Position numbers and translations under genes: made by a program. This document shows positions 24,985-32,246 of a DNA stretch of 43,625 bases, piece after piece (position 1 is the stretch's first letter; the number at the start of each line of letters is the position of its first letter). The DNA is from CAIWAH01 sp043755815 (GTDB lineage: Bacteria; Verrucomicrobiota; Verrucomicrobiia; Limisphaerales; UBA9464), in contig JAYUSF010000223.1 in the NCBI GenBank assembly GCA_043755815.1, forward strand, positions 1 to 43,625, read 5' to 3'. Under the pieces are notes generated by a model, which was given only the letters and a program-made list of their open reading frames with translations, searched no databases and had not been told where the DNA came from.

Positions 24985-25297
24985 GCCGGCTTGCAGGACA
25001 ACGGCAGCTTCAATCGCCGGCCGCGCCCAAGCCCTCCGGATCAGCGATGTGATTCGAGCTTCCGACCTAGATCGGTGAACGGACCGAGCGGAGCCGCTTG
25101 GGGTGCTGCGCAGAAGCGAACGGACCTCCGAAACCGCCGCGCAACGTCGGCGGGCCCTTGCGACATCACCGTAGCCGGCGTTGTCGCTTTACCGGTTCAT
25201 TGACCCGCCGTGCTCCGATACACGGCTTACGGGCAAAGCTCCAATGCCGGGGTCAGACCCAGCTCAAGCCGGATAATGTGCTTGGCGGTTCTGCTGC
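24985..25297. other. Non-coding stretch between repeat A and the microprotein gene
   Basis: No convincing gene was found; the open frames on both strands lack family features and are rich in Arg, Pro and Ser as expected from GC-rich noncoding DNA. Two structures stand out. CAACGTCGGC at 25142-25151 pairs with GCCGGCGTTG at 25174-25183 in 9 of 10 positions. GGGTCAGACCC at 25250-25260 is a palindrome of a type common in REP-like intergenic repeats. Confidence 0.5.
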
Positions 25298-25393
25298 TCA
25301 GGCGCTCCTGCGGGAGGCCGGAGGGGCCGCCTTGGGCTTCTCTTTCTTCGGCTTCTTGGTTTCTTTTTTCTGACTGTGGTTTCCTTTTGCCAT
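25298..25393 (-). CDS. Lysine-rich 31-residue microprotein
   Basis: ATG at 25391-25393 opens a 31-codon frame that begins MAKGNHSQKKETKKPKKEK and ends in an Ala/Pro/Arg tail. CGGAG lies 6 nt before the ATG, one of the few clear ribosome-binding sites in the window. Short proteins starting MAKG..SQKKE.KKPKK are, as far as I recall, a recurrent uncharacterised family in bacteria, which supports it being real. The sequence is strongly basic and probably disordered, so nucleic-acid binding is plausible but unproven. A perfect 7-bp palindrome lies 41 bp upstream. It is located between the two copies of a dispersed repeat and is too short to be found by usual length cut-offs. Confidence 0.65.
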   Translation of the reverse strand: MAKGNHSQKKETKKPKKEKPKAAPPASRRSA

Positions 25394-25433
25394 AATGAAC
25401 TCCGGTTTGCTGTTCCGGGTGAGGAAGGCCGGT

Positions 25434-25450
25434 TTGAAAACGTTTTTCAA
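25434..25450. promoter_or_regulatory. Palindrome upstream of the microprotein gene
   Basis: TTGAAAA (25434-25440) and TTTTCAA (25444-25450) are perfect inverted repeats around CGT, 41 bp upstream of the microprotein ATG. The AT-rich palindrome in GC-rich surroundings is a plausible operator or promoter-linked site. Confidence 0.4.
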
Positions 25451-25674
25451 TAGCAGACAACCCAAAGTTCGCCATTTCCGGTCGGAGCAGGACGAGTTCA
25501 GCGGCGGCCTGCCGGAGGGAGGCGGCGGCCCTCCGTCCGGCACCAAACCCGAGCGCGGTTCCGACAGCCCCACCGACCTCGTCATCCGCGTCTTCCCCGT
25601 GCGGACCGGCCAGAGCCCCCAGAGCAAGGTCTTCCGCACCGGGGCTGCTTCTCCCGGGAAGACCGGATCCCGCA

Positions 25675-25749
25675 GGCACATTTTTTCATGGTGGCTGACC
25701 TTGGGCTGGCGCCGGCCAAGACCGGGTGGCGCAAGGAAACGATGCGCCC
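25675..25749. repeat. Dispersed repeat, copy B
   Basis: This is the shorter partner of copy A, in the same orientation: left end 25676-25710, right end 25734-25749. The middle contains an internal inverted pair (GCGCC / GGCGC). Its left end is GGCACAT and the right end ATGCGCC, imperfect inverted repeats with one mismatch. Copies A and B bracket the microprotein gene. Confidence 0.6.
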
Positions 25750-25866
25750 TCGGCGCCGTTCGCCAGAAACTTTGCCTTGATGTCTTGGGCCCCACTCGGT
25801 TCAGAAACCAAGGCTAGCTATTTCCAAGGAGCCGCTGTCGGGGGGGCGCCTGGCAAAAAAACAATT

Positions 25867-26313
25867 GTGAAAACACTTCAGATCATTCCATTGCTGGCCT
25901 TGTCCGCGCTGACCGGGGGTTCGGCGTTGGCCCAGATCAACTACGTTCATGCGGTTCGCTCTGTCGCGGCGGATTCGGCGATGACAGGGCTGACCGGCCT
26001 CGATCATAACCAGACTTTTGCCTTGGGTGATTTCGAAGATTCCGCCGTTCCCCAAGTTATTGGGGATTCTGGGTCTGCGGTTGGACAGGCCTCCCAAGTC
26101 TCGACCTTGGGCGTCGCCGGGTTCAGTTTCTTTGGGTCTGCCTCCGCCTCTGTAAGACAGTTCGGTGCGCCATCCGCTTGGCCGGATGCATCTGCCAACT
26201 GGCGGCCAGCCGTCGGGCATGTTATGCCCCACCCGTCATGCCTCCCAAAACCACGACTGCAGCCTGCATCCGGGCCCGAGGCTTCTTCTTGGCCGCCGCA
26301 TTCTGGCTGCTGA
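25867..26313 (+). pseudogene. Truncated exported protein gene
   Basis: From GTG 25867 a signal peptide (MKTLQIIPLLALSALTGGSALA) and a secreted N-terminal domain (INYVHAVRSVAADSAM...VSTLGVAGFSFFGSASASV) can be read. After about 26157 the character changes abruptly to Pro, Arg, Ser and His-rich sequence, and the frame runs on into the start of the next gene (26238), overlapping its signal peptide in another frame. The best reading is a gene whose 3' part was lost by deletion, fusing it to the leader of the modular protein gene. PVC exported proteins with this kind of start often go on for several hundred residues and end in a sorting signal. Family not recognised. Translation of the remnant is possible. 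Confidence 0.55.
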
Positions 26314-29300
26314 CCGGCCGGCTCGCGGCGGCGGGACCGGAGGACGACTTCTGGAGTGCGCCGGTGCTGACTGGGACCACCCAAGAAATCTCCGGCACCA
26401 TGCTCGGCGCGACGTCCACGCCGGAGCTGGCAGGATTCGAGCGGGAGCAAGTAGACGGTTTCTGGCGGGAGGGAATTTTTGCCGATCTGTGGTGGCGTTT
26501 TGTCATGCCGTTCGACGGTCTTTTGGAAGCCCAACTGGAAGGCATTGACCCTCGGGACCAACCACTTTGGCGGCTGGAGCTGCGAACCGGCGACTTCCCC
26601 ACTGGTCCGCTGGCGGCGTCTTCGGAAGGAATCATCCCCTTGTTTGGCAGCGCCCAAAGCGGCCAGCGGCTTCACGTCCGGGTGAGAGTTCCGCAGGCGC
26701 GGTTGAACGGCCTCCACGGGCCCGACTTCCGCCTGGTGCTGCGCGTCTGGCCGTTGCCGGCCAACCGGACGTTGGAGACGGCCGCGCCGTTGGAAGGCCC
26801 GCAGATTGATCAGGTCATGGATTTTCTCGGCACGGGGCCGGTGTGGTTTCGCTGGGTGGCGCCGCGGACCGAATGGGTTCGTTTGAGCCAAAGCCCTTGG
26901 GAGACTTCGCTGGCGGTGGCTCCGGCGCGGCCGTTGGGAGGGGATCCCGCGTGGCCGGATTTTTTCCACACGCCCGGGGTGACATTTTTGGCGGAGGCCG
27001 GCCAAGCCTACTGGCTCGGGTTCAGGGCCGGGCTTGCCGTGGTTGGGTCCGTTCGGATTTCCCTGCGCCCCGTGTTGCCGGAGCCGGGCACGGAGGCGAC
27101 CAACGATGCCCGTGACCGGGCGACCATTCTGACGGGAAGTCGCTGGACCCTGACCGGCGACACCACCTTTGCGACCGGCGATCCGGCATTCGCCCAAGAG
27201 CTGTTTGCCGCGACCCGGGAAACTGCCGGCGGGCGCGACCTTTGGTGGCAGTGGGTCGCACCAGCGGAGGGCGATTTGGTCATTGGCCGCGAGGAGCCAT
27301 ACTCCGAAGCGGTCCTTTGGATCCGTCGGCAAGGGGGAACGTGGGAGAGATGGCGTTCGGATTTCCCGCGCACCCGAGTCGTCGCCGGCGAAGTGCTGGA
27401 GTTCGCAGCGGACGGCGAGCGAAGGATGTTGGGACCGGGTCCGCTGTGGGACGTGGCGCCGGGACCGTTCACATTTTCCGGACGGTTCCTCCCCCGGCCG
27501 ACCAACGACCGGTGGGCGGCGGCGGAAACTCTTACGGGAGCCGAAGTGAGTTGGGAGGTGCCCGATGACGGAAGCGTGGCGGAACCGGGTTCGCCCGTGG
27601 ACGCGGGGCGTTGGTGGCGTTGGGTGGCCCCGCGGGACGGGGTGGTATGGTGCCGATTCATGGGACACGAGCCCGCGTGGTTCCTGCCGAACGCTCGTTG
27701 GTTTTCCGGTGACTCGTTGGATGCGCTGGTTCCGGTGCCGCCAGACTGGAGCCTGTTTTTCAGCACCCCGCACCTCGCCTCCGTGAAGTCAGGGGCCACC
27801 TATTGGCTCTGGCTGCCCAAGACGTTTGCCGGGCGGGTGGAACTGCGCCTGCTCAGCCCCGCGGCCAATACGGCTCCGGAGTCGGCGCGGCTTTTGACGG
27901 GAATCTTCAACGAGGTGGAGCAGGAGAACTTGAGCACGCTGGGGCAGGCTGCCCATTGGTTTCGGTGGACCGCGCCGGCGACGGGCACCTTCACGTGCCG
28001 GACGGTGGGAGCCGGTTGGGCCACGGACGGTTCCTCGCTTCCCACGATGTTCACGGAGCTTGATCTGTTCCGTGAAAATGACCTTGGCGATCTACGCTGG
28101 GGCACCGGTGTCAGGTCATACCTTCGGGGGGACCAAACGCGCTCTTGGTGGGCCATGGCCGTCACGGCCGGCGAGACGGTGTGGATCCGGGCGACCTTGG
28201 ATGGGTCCGCGGGGTTTCTGGGATACCCTTGGCTAGGTCGCCACCGGTTCGAGACTGAATTGGTCCCGTTCCGCCTGATGCCGTCGGATTCGGCCGCAAC
28301 TCTCACCGAAGGGTCCAGCCATCGCTTCAGACTAGAGGCAATGGAAGGACACCAAACCAACTCGATCGTCCGCATCCTGGGCACGGACGCCTTGGGGTCA
28401 CCCAGCGAGGTATTGGGCACCGCGCTTCCATTCGAGGCGGAATTTCATGTCCCTGTTCCCGAGTGGTGGTCAGAATTCTGGCAGGCTCCAGGCTGGAACA
28501 CATACGTCGCCTTGGAATTGGGGACCGGGCGCTACGTGATGGCGGCCAGTCCGAGGCTTCCCGTTGTGCCCCCCATCCCCTGGGGGGACTCCTTCTCCGC
28601 ACCGATTCAATTGGGCAGTTGGGATTCTGGTTGGAGTTTGAGGCATCTCGATAACTCGGGTCCGGATCCGGGTTCTCCGGCTGACCTTGCGCCGGGAATC
28701 TGGCTCGCTTGGCGAAGCCTCCTCGGCGGCCCCGTCCATCTGTCGCTGACCGGCAGCAACCTGGTCGCCACCATCTTTCAGGGAACCAATCTCAGCGAAC
28801 TGCGGAAGCTGGCCGGCATGGAAACTGGCCCCGCCCATGTCATCACCAACGCGCTCACCCTCGACGCCGGCACGGAGTTGCGAATCCATGTCAGCGGCCC
28901 GAAGCAGTCCGGTCCGCGAGGTTTCACCCTCAGGGCTGCGGAGCCGGCCCCGCCCCTCATTCCCCAATTGAGGGCCGGAGACACCTGGGAGTTCCACTTC
29001 GCACCTCCACCGGGGGCGACTCCGTCGCCCCGGGTCGAGTTTTTCGCGGACGAAGCATTGGTCGCCACCGTGGCCGCTCCGCCTTGGCGGTGGGTGTGGA
29101 CCAATGTTCCGGCCGGCCTTCATTTGCTGGGCGCCCGGATGATCGGCGGGGCGGGCGATGTCGTGGAGTTTCCGGCAAGGTGGTTTGGCGTGTCGGTCAC
29201 GAACGACACGTTTGCCCGGCGGGCGACGGTGACAGGGGATTCCCTGCCAGGAGGGTGGTCACAATGGACGGCGCCCGCGTCCGGACTGTTGGAACTGCCG

Positions 29301-30128
29301 GGGCAGTCTGGGCGTCCCGTGTTTTTGGTGACGGCAGGAACTCTGGGGCCGTCCGTTTCGTATTTGGGCGAGCCGGTTTGGCGGCAATTCGCGCTTTATC
29401 CAGTGCAGGCGGGCCAAACCTACGCGTTCAGCCTTGATCCGCTCCGCGCTCAACCCCTCCCGTTTCGGCTGCGGCGGCAGACGCCAGCCGATTGGGCCGA
29501 GGGTGCCATCCCGCTGAAAGGTAATGAGCCGGAGCTGTTGATGCCATCGCTTCCAGGCAGCCTCGAAGAGGACGAGCGTGGTTTGGCAGCTGCTTGTTCG
29601 GAGATCGTCCAATCGCTCTGGTGGCGCTGGCGGGCTCCGACCAACGGTTGGTTGAGCTTCATTCCCGGCCCGGAGCTGGAGGCCACCTGCCACACATTCG
29701 AGCCGGGGATTCGGTCCAATCGGCTGGACGAAGAGTCTACGTCGGGGCACCGCCGGTGGCTCGTAGATGCGGGCCGCACCATTGACCTCCGATTGCTGCT
29801 CCCGCCCGTGGCGCCGGGGGCGGTGCTGGGGCGGCTGCAGTTTGAGCCGCAGGGAATGCTCAAATCCCTTCGCCACTTGGAAGACGGCGCGGCGGAAGTC
29901 GTCTGGTATCCTCTCTCGTCGAGGGACACTTGGCTGGGCAGCGTCGCTTCGCTGGATTCGGAGCGTCCTGACTGGAGGCGAATCATCCGGCTGGCGGACG
30001 AGGAATTCCTGGAAGAGCCAGAAACATTGGTGCTGACCAACCGCATTCGGCTGCCGGCAGGCGAATCGGCACGTTTCTTCCGCATCGAGGCGGAAGAGCC
30101 GGAAATTGACGACGATGACGACGACTGA
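26238..30128 (+). CDS. Large modular exported protein with WWxWxAPxxG domains and Asp tail
   Basis: A 1296-residue protein with a signal peptide (MPPKTTTAACIRARGFFLAAAFWLLTG...). It is built from seven or eight modules of 120-170 residues. Each starts with a pattern like NDxFxxAxxLxG (DDFWSAPVLTG, NDRWAAAETLTG, NDTFARRATVTG) and centres on WWxWxAPxxG (WWQWVAPAEG, WWRWVAPRDG, WFRWTAPATG, WWRWRAPTNG). Such modules are frequent in exported PVC proteins and resemble beta-sandwich carbohydrate- or protein-binding folds. No catalytic motif was seen. The C-terminus has FFRI followed by an acidic tail with six consecutive Asp encoded by GAC/GAT repeats. The frame is open 60 bp upstream, but this ATG gives the signal peptide. 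It stands alone, between a truncated gene and a broken toxin-antitoxin pair. Confidence 0.85.
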   Translation: MPPKTTTAACIRARGFFLAAAFWLLTGRLAAAGPEDDFWSAPVLTGTTQEISGTMLGATSTPELAGFEREQVDGFWREGIFADLWWRFVMPFDGLLEAQLEGIDPRDQPLWRLELRTGDFPTGPLAASSEGIIPLFGSAQSGQRLHVRVRVPQARLNGLHGPDFRLVLRVWPLPANRTLETAAPLEGPQIDQVMDFLGTGPVWFRWVAPRTEWVRLSQSPWETSLAVAPARPLGGDPAWPDFFHTPGVTFLAEAGQAYWLGFRAGLAVVGSVRISLRPVLPEPGTEATNDARDRATILTGSRWTLTGDTTFATGDPAFAQELFAATRETAGGRDLWWQWVAPAEGDLVIGREEPYSEAVLWIRRQGGTWERWRSDFPRTRVVAGEVLEFAADGERRMLGPGPLWDVAPGPFTFSGRFLPRPTNDRWAAAETLTGAEVSWEVPDDGSVAEPGSPVDAGRWWRWVAPRDGVVWCRFMGHEPAWFLPNARWFSGDSLDALVPVPPDWSLFFSTPHLASVKSGATYWLWLPKTFAGRVELRLLSPAANTAPESARLLTGIFNEVEQENLSTLGQAAHWFRWTAPATGTFTCRTVGAGWATDGSSLPTMFTELDLFRENDLGDLRWGTGVRSYLRGDQTRSWWAMAVTAGETVWIRATLDGSAGFLGYPWLGRHRFETELVPFRLMPSDSAATLTEGSSHRFRLEAMEGHQTNSIVRILGTDALGSPSEVLGTALPFEAEFHVPVPEWWSEFWQAPGWNTYVALELGTGRYVMAASPRLPVVPPIPWGDSFSAPIQLGSWDSGWSLRHLDNSGPDPGSPADLAPGIWLAWRSLLGGPVHLSLTGSNLVATIFQGTNLSELRKLAGMETGPAHVITNALTLDAGTELRIHVSGPKQSGPRGFTLRAAEPAPPLIPQLRAGDTWEFHFAPPPGATPSPRVEFFADEALVATVAAPPWRWVWTNVPAGLHLLGARMIGGAGDVVEFPARWFGVSVTNDTFARRATVTGDSLPGGWSQWTAPASGLLELPGQSGRPVFLVTAGTLGPSVSYLGEPVWRQFALYPVQAGQTYAFSLDPLRAQPLPFRLRRQTPADWAEGAIPLKGNEPELLMPSLPGSLEEDERGLAAACSEIVQSLWWRWRAPTNGWLSFIPGPELEATCHTFEPGIRSNRLDEESTSGHRRWLVDAGRTIDLRLLLPPVAPGAVLGRLQFEPQGMLKSLRHLEDGAAEVVWYPLSSRDTWLGSVASLDSERPDWRRIIRLADEEFLEEPETLVLTNRIRLPAGESARFFRIEAEEPEIDDDDDD

Positions 30129-30171
30129 GGGTTGCGCTATGGCCCCGCCCAAGAAGGAATGGAGCCAACCC

Positions 30172-30197
30172 CGGCGTTGACCCGCGCGCCAACGCCG
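30172..30197 (+). terminator. Hairpin after the modular protein gene
   Basis: CGGCGTTG (30172-30179) and CAACGCCG (30190-30197) pair perfectly across a 10-nt loop, 44 nt after the stop codon. There is no T tract, so it would be a weak or Rho-assisted terminator. Confidence 0.35.
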
Positions 30198-30211
30198 ACA
30201 TGATGTCCGAC

Positions 30212-30438
30212 ATGAAGAACTTTCGCCGTCCGCGAACTGGATCGGAGCCCGGCCACCGTGCTCGACGCCGCCGAGGCGGACGGCGAGGTGCGGGTCCGGC
30301 GCCGCGACGGTCGAACGTATCGGGTTATGCCGGAATCTGAGCCGGCCTGACTTCGGGGCGTGGCGTCGGGAGGTGGGAATGCCGCGCATTCCCCGCAAGC
30401 AGGCCCAGGCGGTGGACCGATTGATCGCCGGCGAATGA
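30212..30438 (+). pseudogene. Frameshifted antitoxin of a type II toxin-antitoxin pair
   Basis: ATG at 30212 starts MKNF, but after a one-base insertion the coding continues in the next frame as FAVRELDRSPATVLDAAEADG and then EVRVRRRDGRTYRVMPE, the look of a Phd/YefM-like antitoxin N-terminal domain. A stop (TGA near 30348) and another frame change follow, after which DFGAWRREVGMPRIPRKQAQAVDRLIAGE reads to a TGA at 30436-30438. That last segment ends in ATGA overlapping the PIN toxin start, the normal antitoxin-toxin coupling. Two frame breaks mean no full antitoxin can be made. The family call rests on layout and neighbour, not on a search. Confidence 0.6.
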
Positions 30439-30749
30439 AAGCCTACGCCGACAGCAACTTTCTGGTCCGGCTCTTCCTGGAACTACCCGAATCCGCCGAA
30501 GCGGATGCGCTCGCGGCGGCGGCCTTCCCTGCCTGTCCGCTGGGCGGACGCACCCCCGGTTCTGCGGGGCGGGTGGCTGGCCTGCGAGGCGAGCGGGTTG
30601 CGGGGCAACCCGCCCACGGCTCATCAACGAGTGCCCCCATTCGGGGTCACTCCCCGGCAGGAGCTGCGTCAGGCGCTGCGGAAGGACGTCCGCCGACGCC
30701 ACCCGTATCCGCCGAGCAGGGCCAGCGCGAGGCCGGCGGCCCAGGTTGA
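30435..30749 (+). pseudogene. Broken VapC-like PIN-domain toxin
   Basis: ATG 30435 overlaps the antitoxin's stop. The first 28 codons, MKAYADSNFLVRLFLELPES and onward, match the start of VapC/PIN ribonucleases, with the first catalytic Asp (D6) in the ADSNFLV motif. After about 30530 the PIN pattern disappears and the frame turns into Arg/Gly/Pro-rich sequence; the other catalytic acids are missing. A hairpin related to structured element 1 lies inside at 30593-30613, so an inserted repeat may have broken the gene. The 3' end overlaps the PEP-CTERM gene on the other strand. The toxin is presumably inactive. Confidence 0.6.
30593..30613. repeat. Partial copy of the element-1 hairpin, reversed
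   Basis: GCGGGTTGC-GGG-GCAACCCGC is a perfect 9-bp stem with a triloop and is the reverse complement of the core of the first hairpin of element 1 (19985-20007). The similarity continues for about 8 bases on the right side (CACGG.T). The rest of element 1 is not recognisable here. Confidence 0.55.
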
Positions 30750-31352
30750 GGCTTCGGGAACTTCGACCAGCCCGTTTTCACCGGTCAGCGTCAGGGACCA
30801 GCTTTCCAGCCGCATCGTGCCGCCCGCGGCGAGGTCGGCCACGCTCAGATACCAGGCCCCGTTGCCGGTCCCGCCCGCGAAGAGACCCAACTGAGCGGGC
30901 CGGAGCGCGCTCGTCGGCGAGGTGCGGCCGTCGGGCGCGAACTCGCCCGTCAGCACGCCGGAGACCAGCGAGGCGGCGTGGATATCTCCACCCGCGGCGC
31001 CGTCGGCGAGGCTGACGTTCCAGCCCTCGTAGCCGAAGCCGAGGGCGTTGCCCGAAGTCACCCCGACGCGGTTGAGCAACAGGCTGGTCACGCTCAGATC
31101 CTTGTTCAGCGAAACGACCATTTCACTGGCGAACCCACCGGGGCCGCGGCCCACGAGGTGCAGCCCCACCCGCACGTCGGTCAGTGACAGGATCGCGGAG
31201 TCGGTGATCGTCTGTTGGAACACCGCGCCCGGATTCGCGAGGTCCGCGAGGTCGTAACCGACCGCGTAGGTGCGCGCGGGTTCGGTGATCACCACCGCGC
31301 GGGCGGCGAGCGTGGTGCCAAGGGCGGCAGTGAAGAGCGGGAGAAGTTTCAT
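30669..31352 (-). CDS. PEP-CTERM-like protein with P-domain-like fold
   Basis: About 227 residues from ATG 31352. Residues 1-20 form a signal peptide (MKLLPLFTAALGTTLAARA). The body resembles the P domain of proprotein convertases: LTDVRVGLHLVG near the start, PAQLGLFAGG and a final GAWYLSVADLAAGGTMRLESWSLTLTG strand pair. The C-terminus VPEAST plus hydrophobic helix and YGWRRR is a PEP-CTERM variant followed by a few extra residues. It is the last gene of the three-gene operon headed by the S74 fibre, 78 bp after the cadherin-like gene. An in-frame TTG at 31370 is an alternative start. A matrix or surface role is likely. Confidence 0.82.
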   Translation of the reverse strand: MKLLPLFTAALGTTLAARAVVITEPARTYAVGYDLADLANPGAVFQQTITDSAILSLTDVRVGLHLVGRGPGGFASEMVVSLNKDLSVTSLLLNRVGVTSGNALGFGYEGWNVSLADGAAGGDIHAASLVSGVLTGEFAPDGRTSPTSALRPAQLGLFAGGTGNGAWYLSVADLAAGGTMRLESWSLTLTGENGLVEVPEASTWAAGLALALLGGYGWRRRTSFRSA

Positions 31353-31430
31353 GGAGTAATCAGTCTTCAATGATCAGTCGGGGAGCGCGGCCGGCATTTT
31401 GCATTCGCTCATTTTGCATTTTTAATTCCC

Positions 31431-32246
31431 TCACGGATTCGGCACGGCGCGGTAGAGGCGCATGGCGTCGGGCGGATTCGGATCCACGTGCTGAAACACG
31501 CCCACGGCACCGGTCTCCGGCGCGGTGTAGATCGCCGGCGGCGCGAAGTCCTGCCACGCGAGGGGCGGCGTGTCGTCCGTGGTAAACTGCACTTGGTAGC
31601 GGTAGCCCGGCACCCCCAGGAAACTCACCGTGAAGTTGCCGGCGCTGTGGGTGACCCCGACCGGGTTCGGCCCGGTTTCCGGCTCGGGCACGGCGTCCTG
31701 GGTGACGGCGACGATGCCCGTGACGCTGTGGCCGCCGGGTCCGTCCGAGAGCGTGTAGGTGAAGCTGCCGGGTCCGGCGTGGAGCGCCGGCGCGGTGTAG
31801 ATGACCCAGGGCCCGAGCAGGGCCACGGTCGCCCCGATCGGGAGGGCATCGGCCACGCCGGCAAGGCTGAGCGGATCGGCGTCGGGATCGGAATCGTTCG
31901 TCAGCAGCGCCGCGACCGAAACCTTGGCGATGACCGTGTCGGCGAGCCGCACCAGCGCGTCGGGCCCGGCAACGGGCGGACGGTTCACCGGGGCCGCCGC
32001 GGTGCGGGGCCGCGCCCAGTATCCGCCGGTGACGGAAAACGGTCCCGTGGTCCGCGCCGCATGGGCGTCGGCCTGGCCGGCGGTGCCGGTGACCGAGAAT
32101 TGGCCGCCCGCGCCCGCGCCTCCTCCGCCGGCGACCTTCGACCAGCCGACCGTGTAGGCCGCGGCCTGGGCCGAGAACGGGCTGGCGATGAGGAGCACCG
32201 ACGACCACGCGGGAATCAACCGGACCGCGTTTCGCAGTTTCCTCAT
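31431..32246 (-). CDS. Exported cadherin-like / Ig-like protein
   Basis: 271 residues. A signal peptide (to about residue 28) precedes a Gly-rich part (VGWSKVAGGGGAGAGGQFSVTG...PFSVTGGYW), a repeat type common in PVC exported proteins. Residues about 88-182 form a cadherin-like Big_9/Ig module with the hallmark RPPVAGPDALVR... ALLTNDSDPDADPLSL ... GSFTYTLSDGPGG. The last 80 residues (YRYQVQFTTDD...LAWQDF...MRLYRAVPNP) are the shared C-terminal domain seen in other exported proteins of the window. The ATG overlaps the stop of the S74 fibre gene (ATGA), so it is co-translated with it. Ca2+ binding by the DxD motif (NDSDPDAD) is likely. Confidence 0.82.
   Translation of the reverse strand: MRKLRNAVRLIPAWSSVLLIASPFSAQAAAYTVGWSKVAGGGGAGAGGQFSVTGTAGQADAHAARTTGPFSVTGGYWARPRTAAAPVNRPPVAGPDALVRLADTVIAKVSVAALLTNDSDPDADPLSLAGVADALPIGATVALLGPWVIYTAPALHAGPGSFTYTLSDGPGGHSVTGIVAVTQDAVPEPETGPNPVGVTHSAGNFTVSFLGVPGYRYQVQFTTDDTPPLAWQDFAPPAIYTAPETGAVGVFQHVDPNPPDAMRLYRAVPNP

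Larger units (their letters stand above)
25394..25866. other. Intergenic stretch with hairpins, no gene seen
   Basis: Apart from the palindrome at 25434-25450 and repeat copy B, this stretch holds only hairpins. CCGGAGGG at 25512-25519 faces CCCTCCG at 25529-25535, and GGTCTTCC at about 25628 faces GGAAGACC at about 25657. Frames on both strands lack coding character. CTGGC followed by a run of A residues precedes the GTG at 25867 and could be part of its promoter or leader. Confidence 0.5.

Noticed and set aside
24826..25203. Plus-strand frame of 125 codons over repeat A
   Set aside because: It runs through the repeat, has no family features and its composition fits noncoding GC-rich DNA.
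25227..25795. Minus-strand frames of 150-165 codons over the microprotein region
   Set aside because: They have no domain and no start signal; only the last 31 codons of one of them have an RBS and a recognisable protein pattern.
26004..27773. 589-codon minus-strand frame
   Set aside because: It lies opposite the modular exported protein, is Arg/Pro/Gly-rich without a domain, and has no signal or start context.
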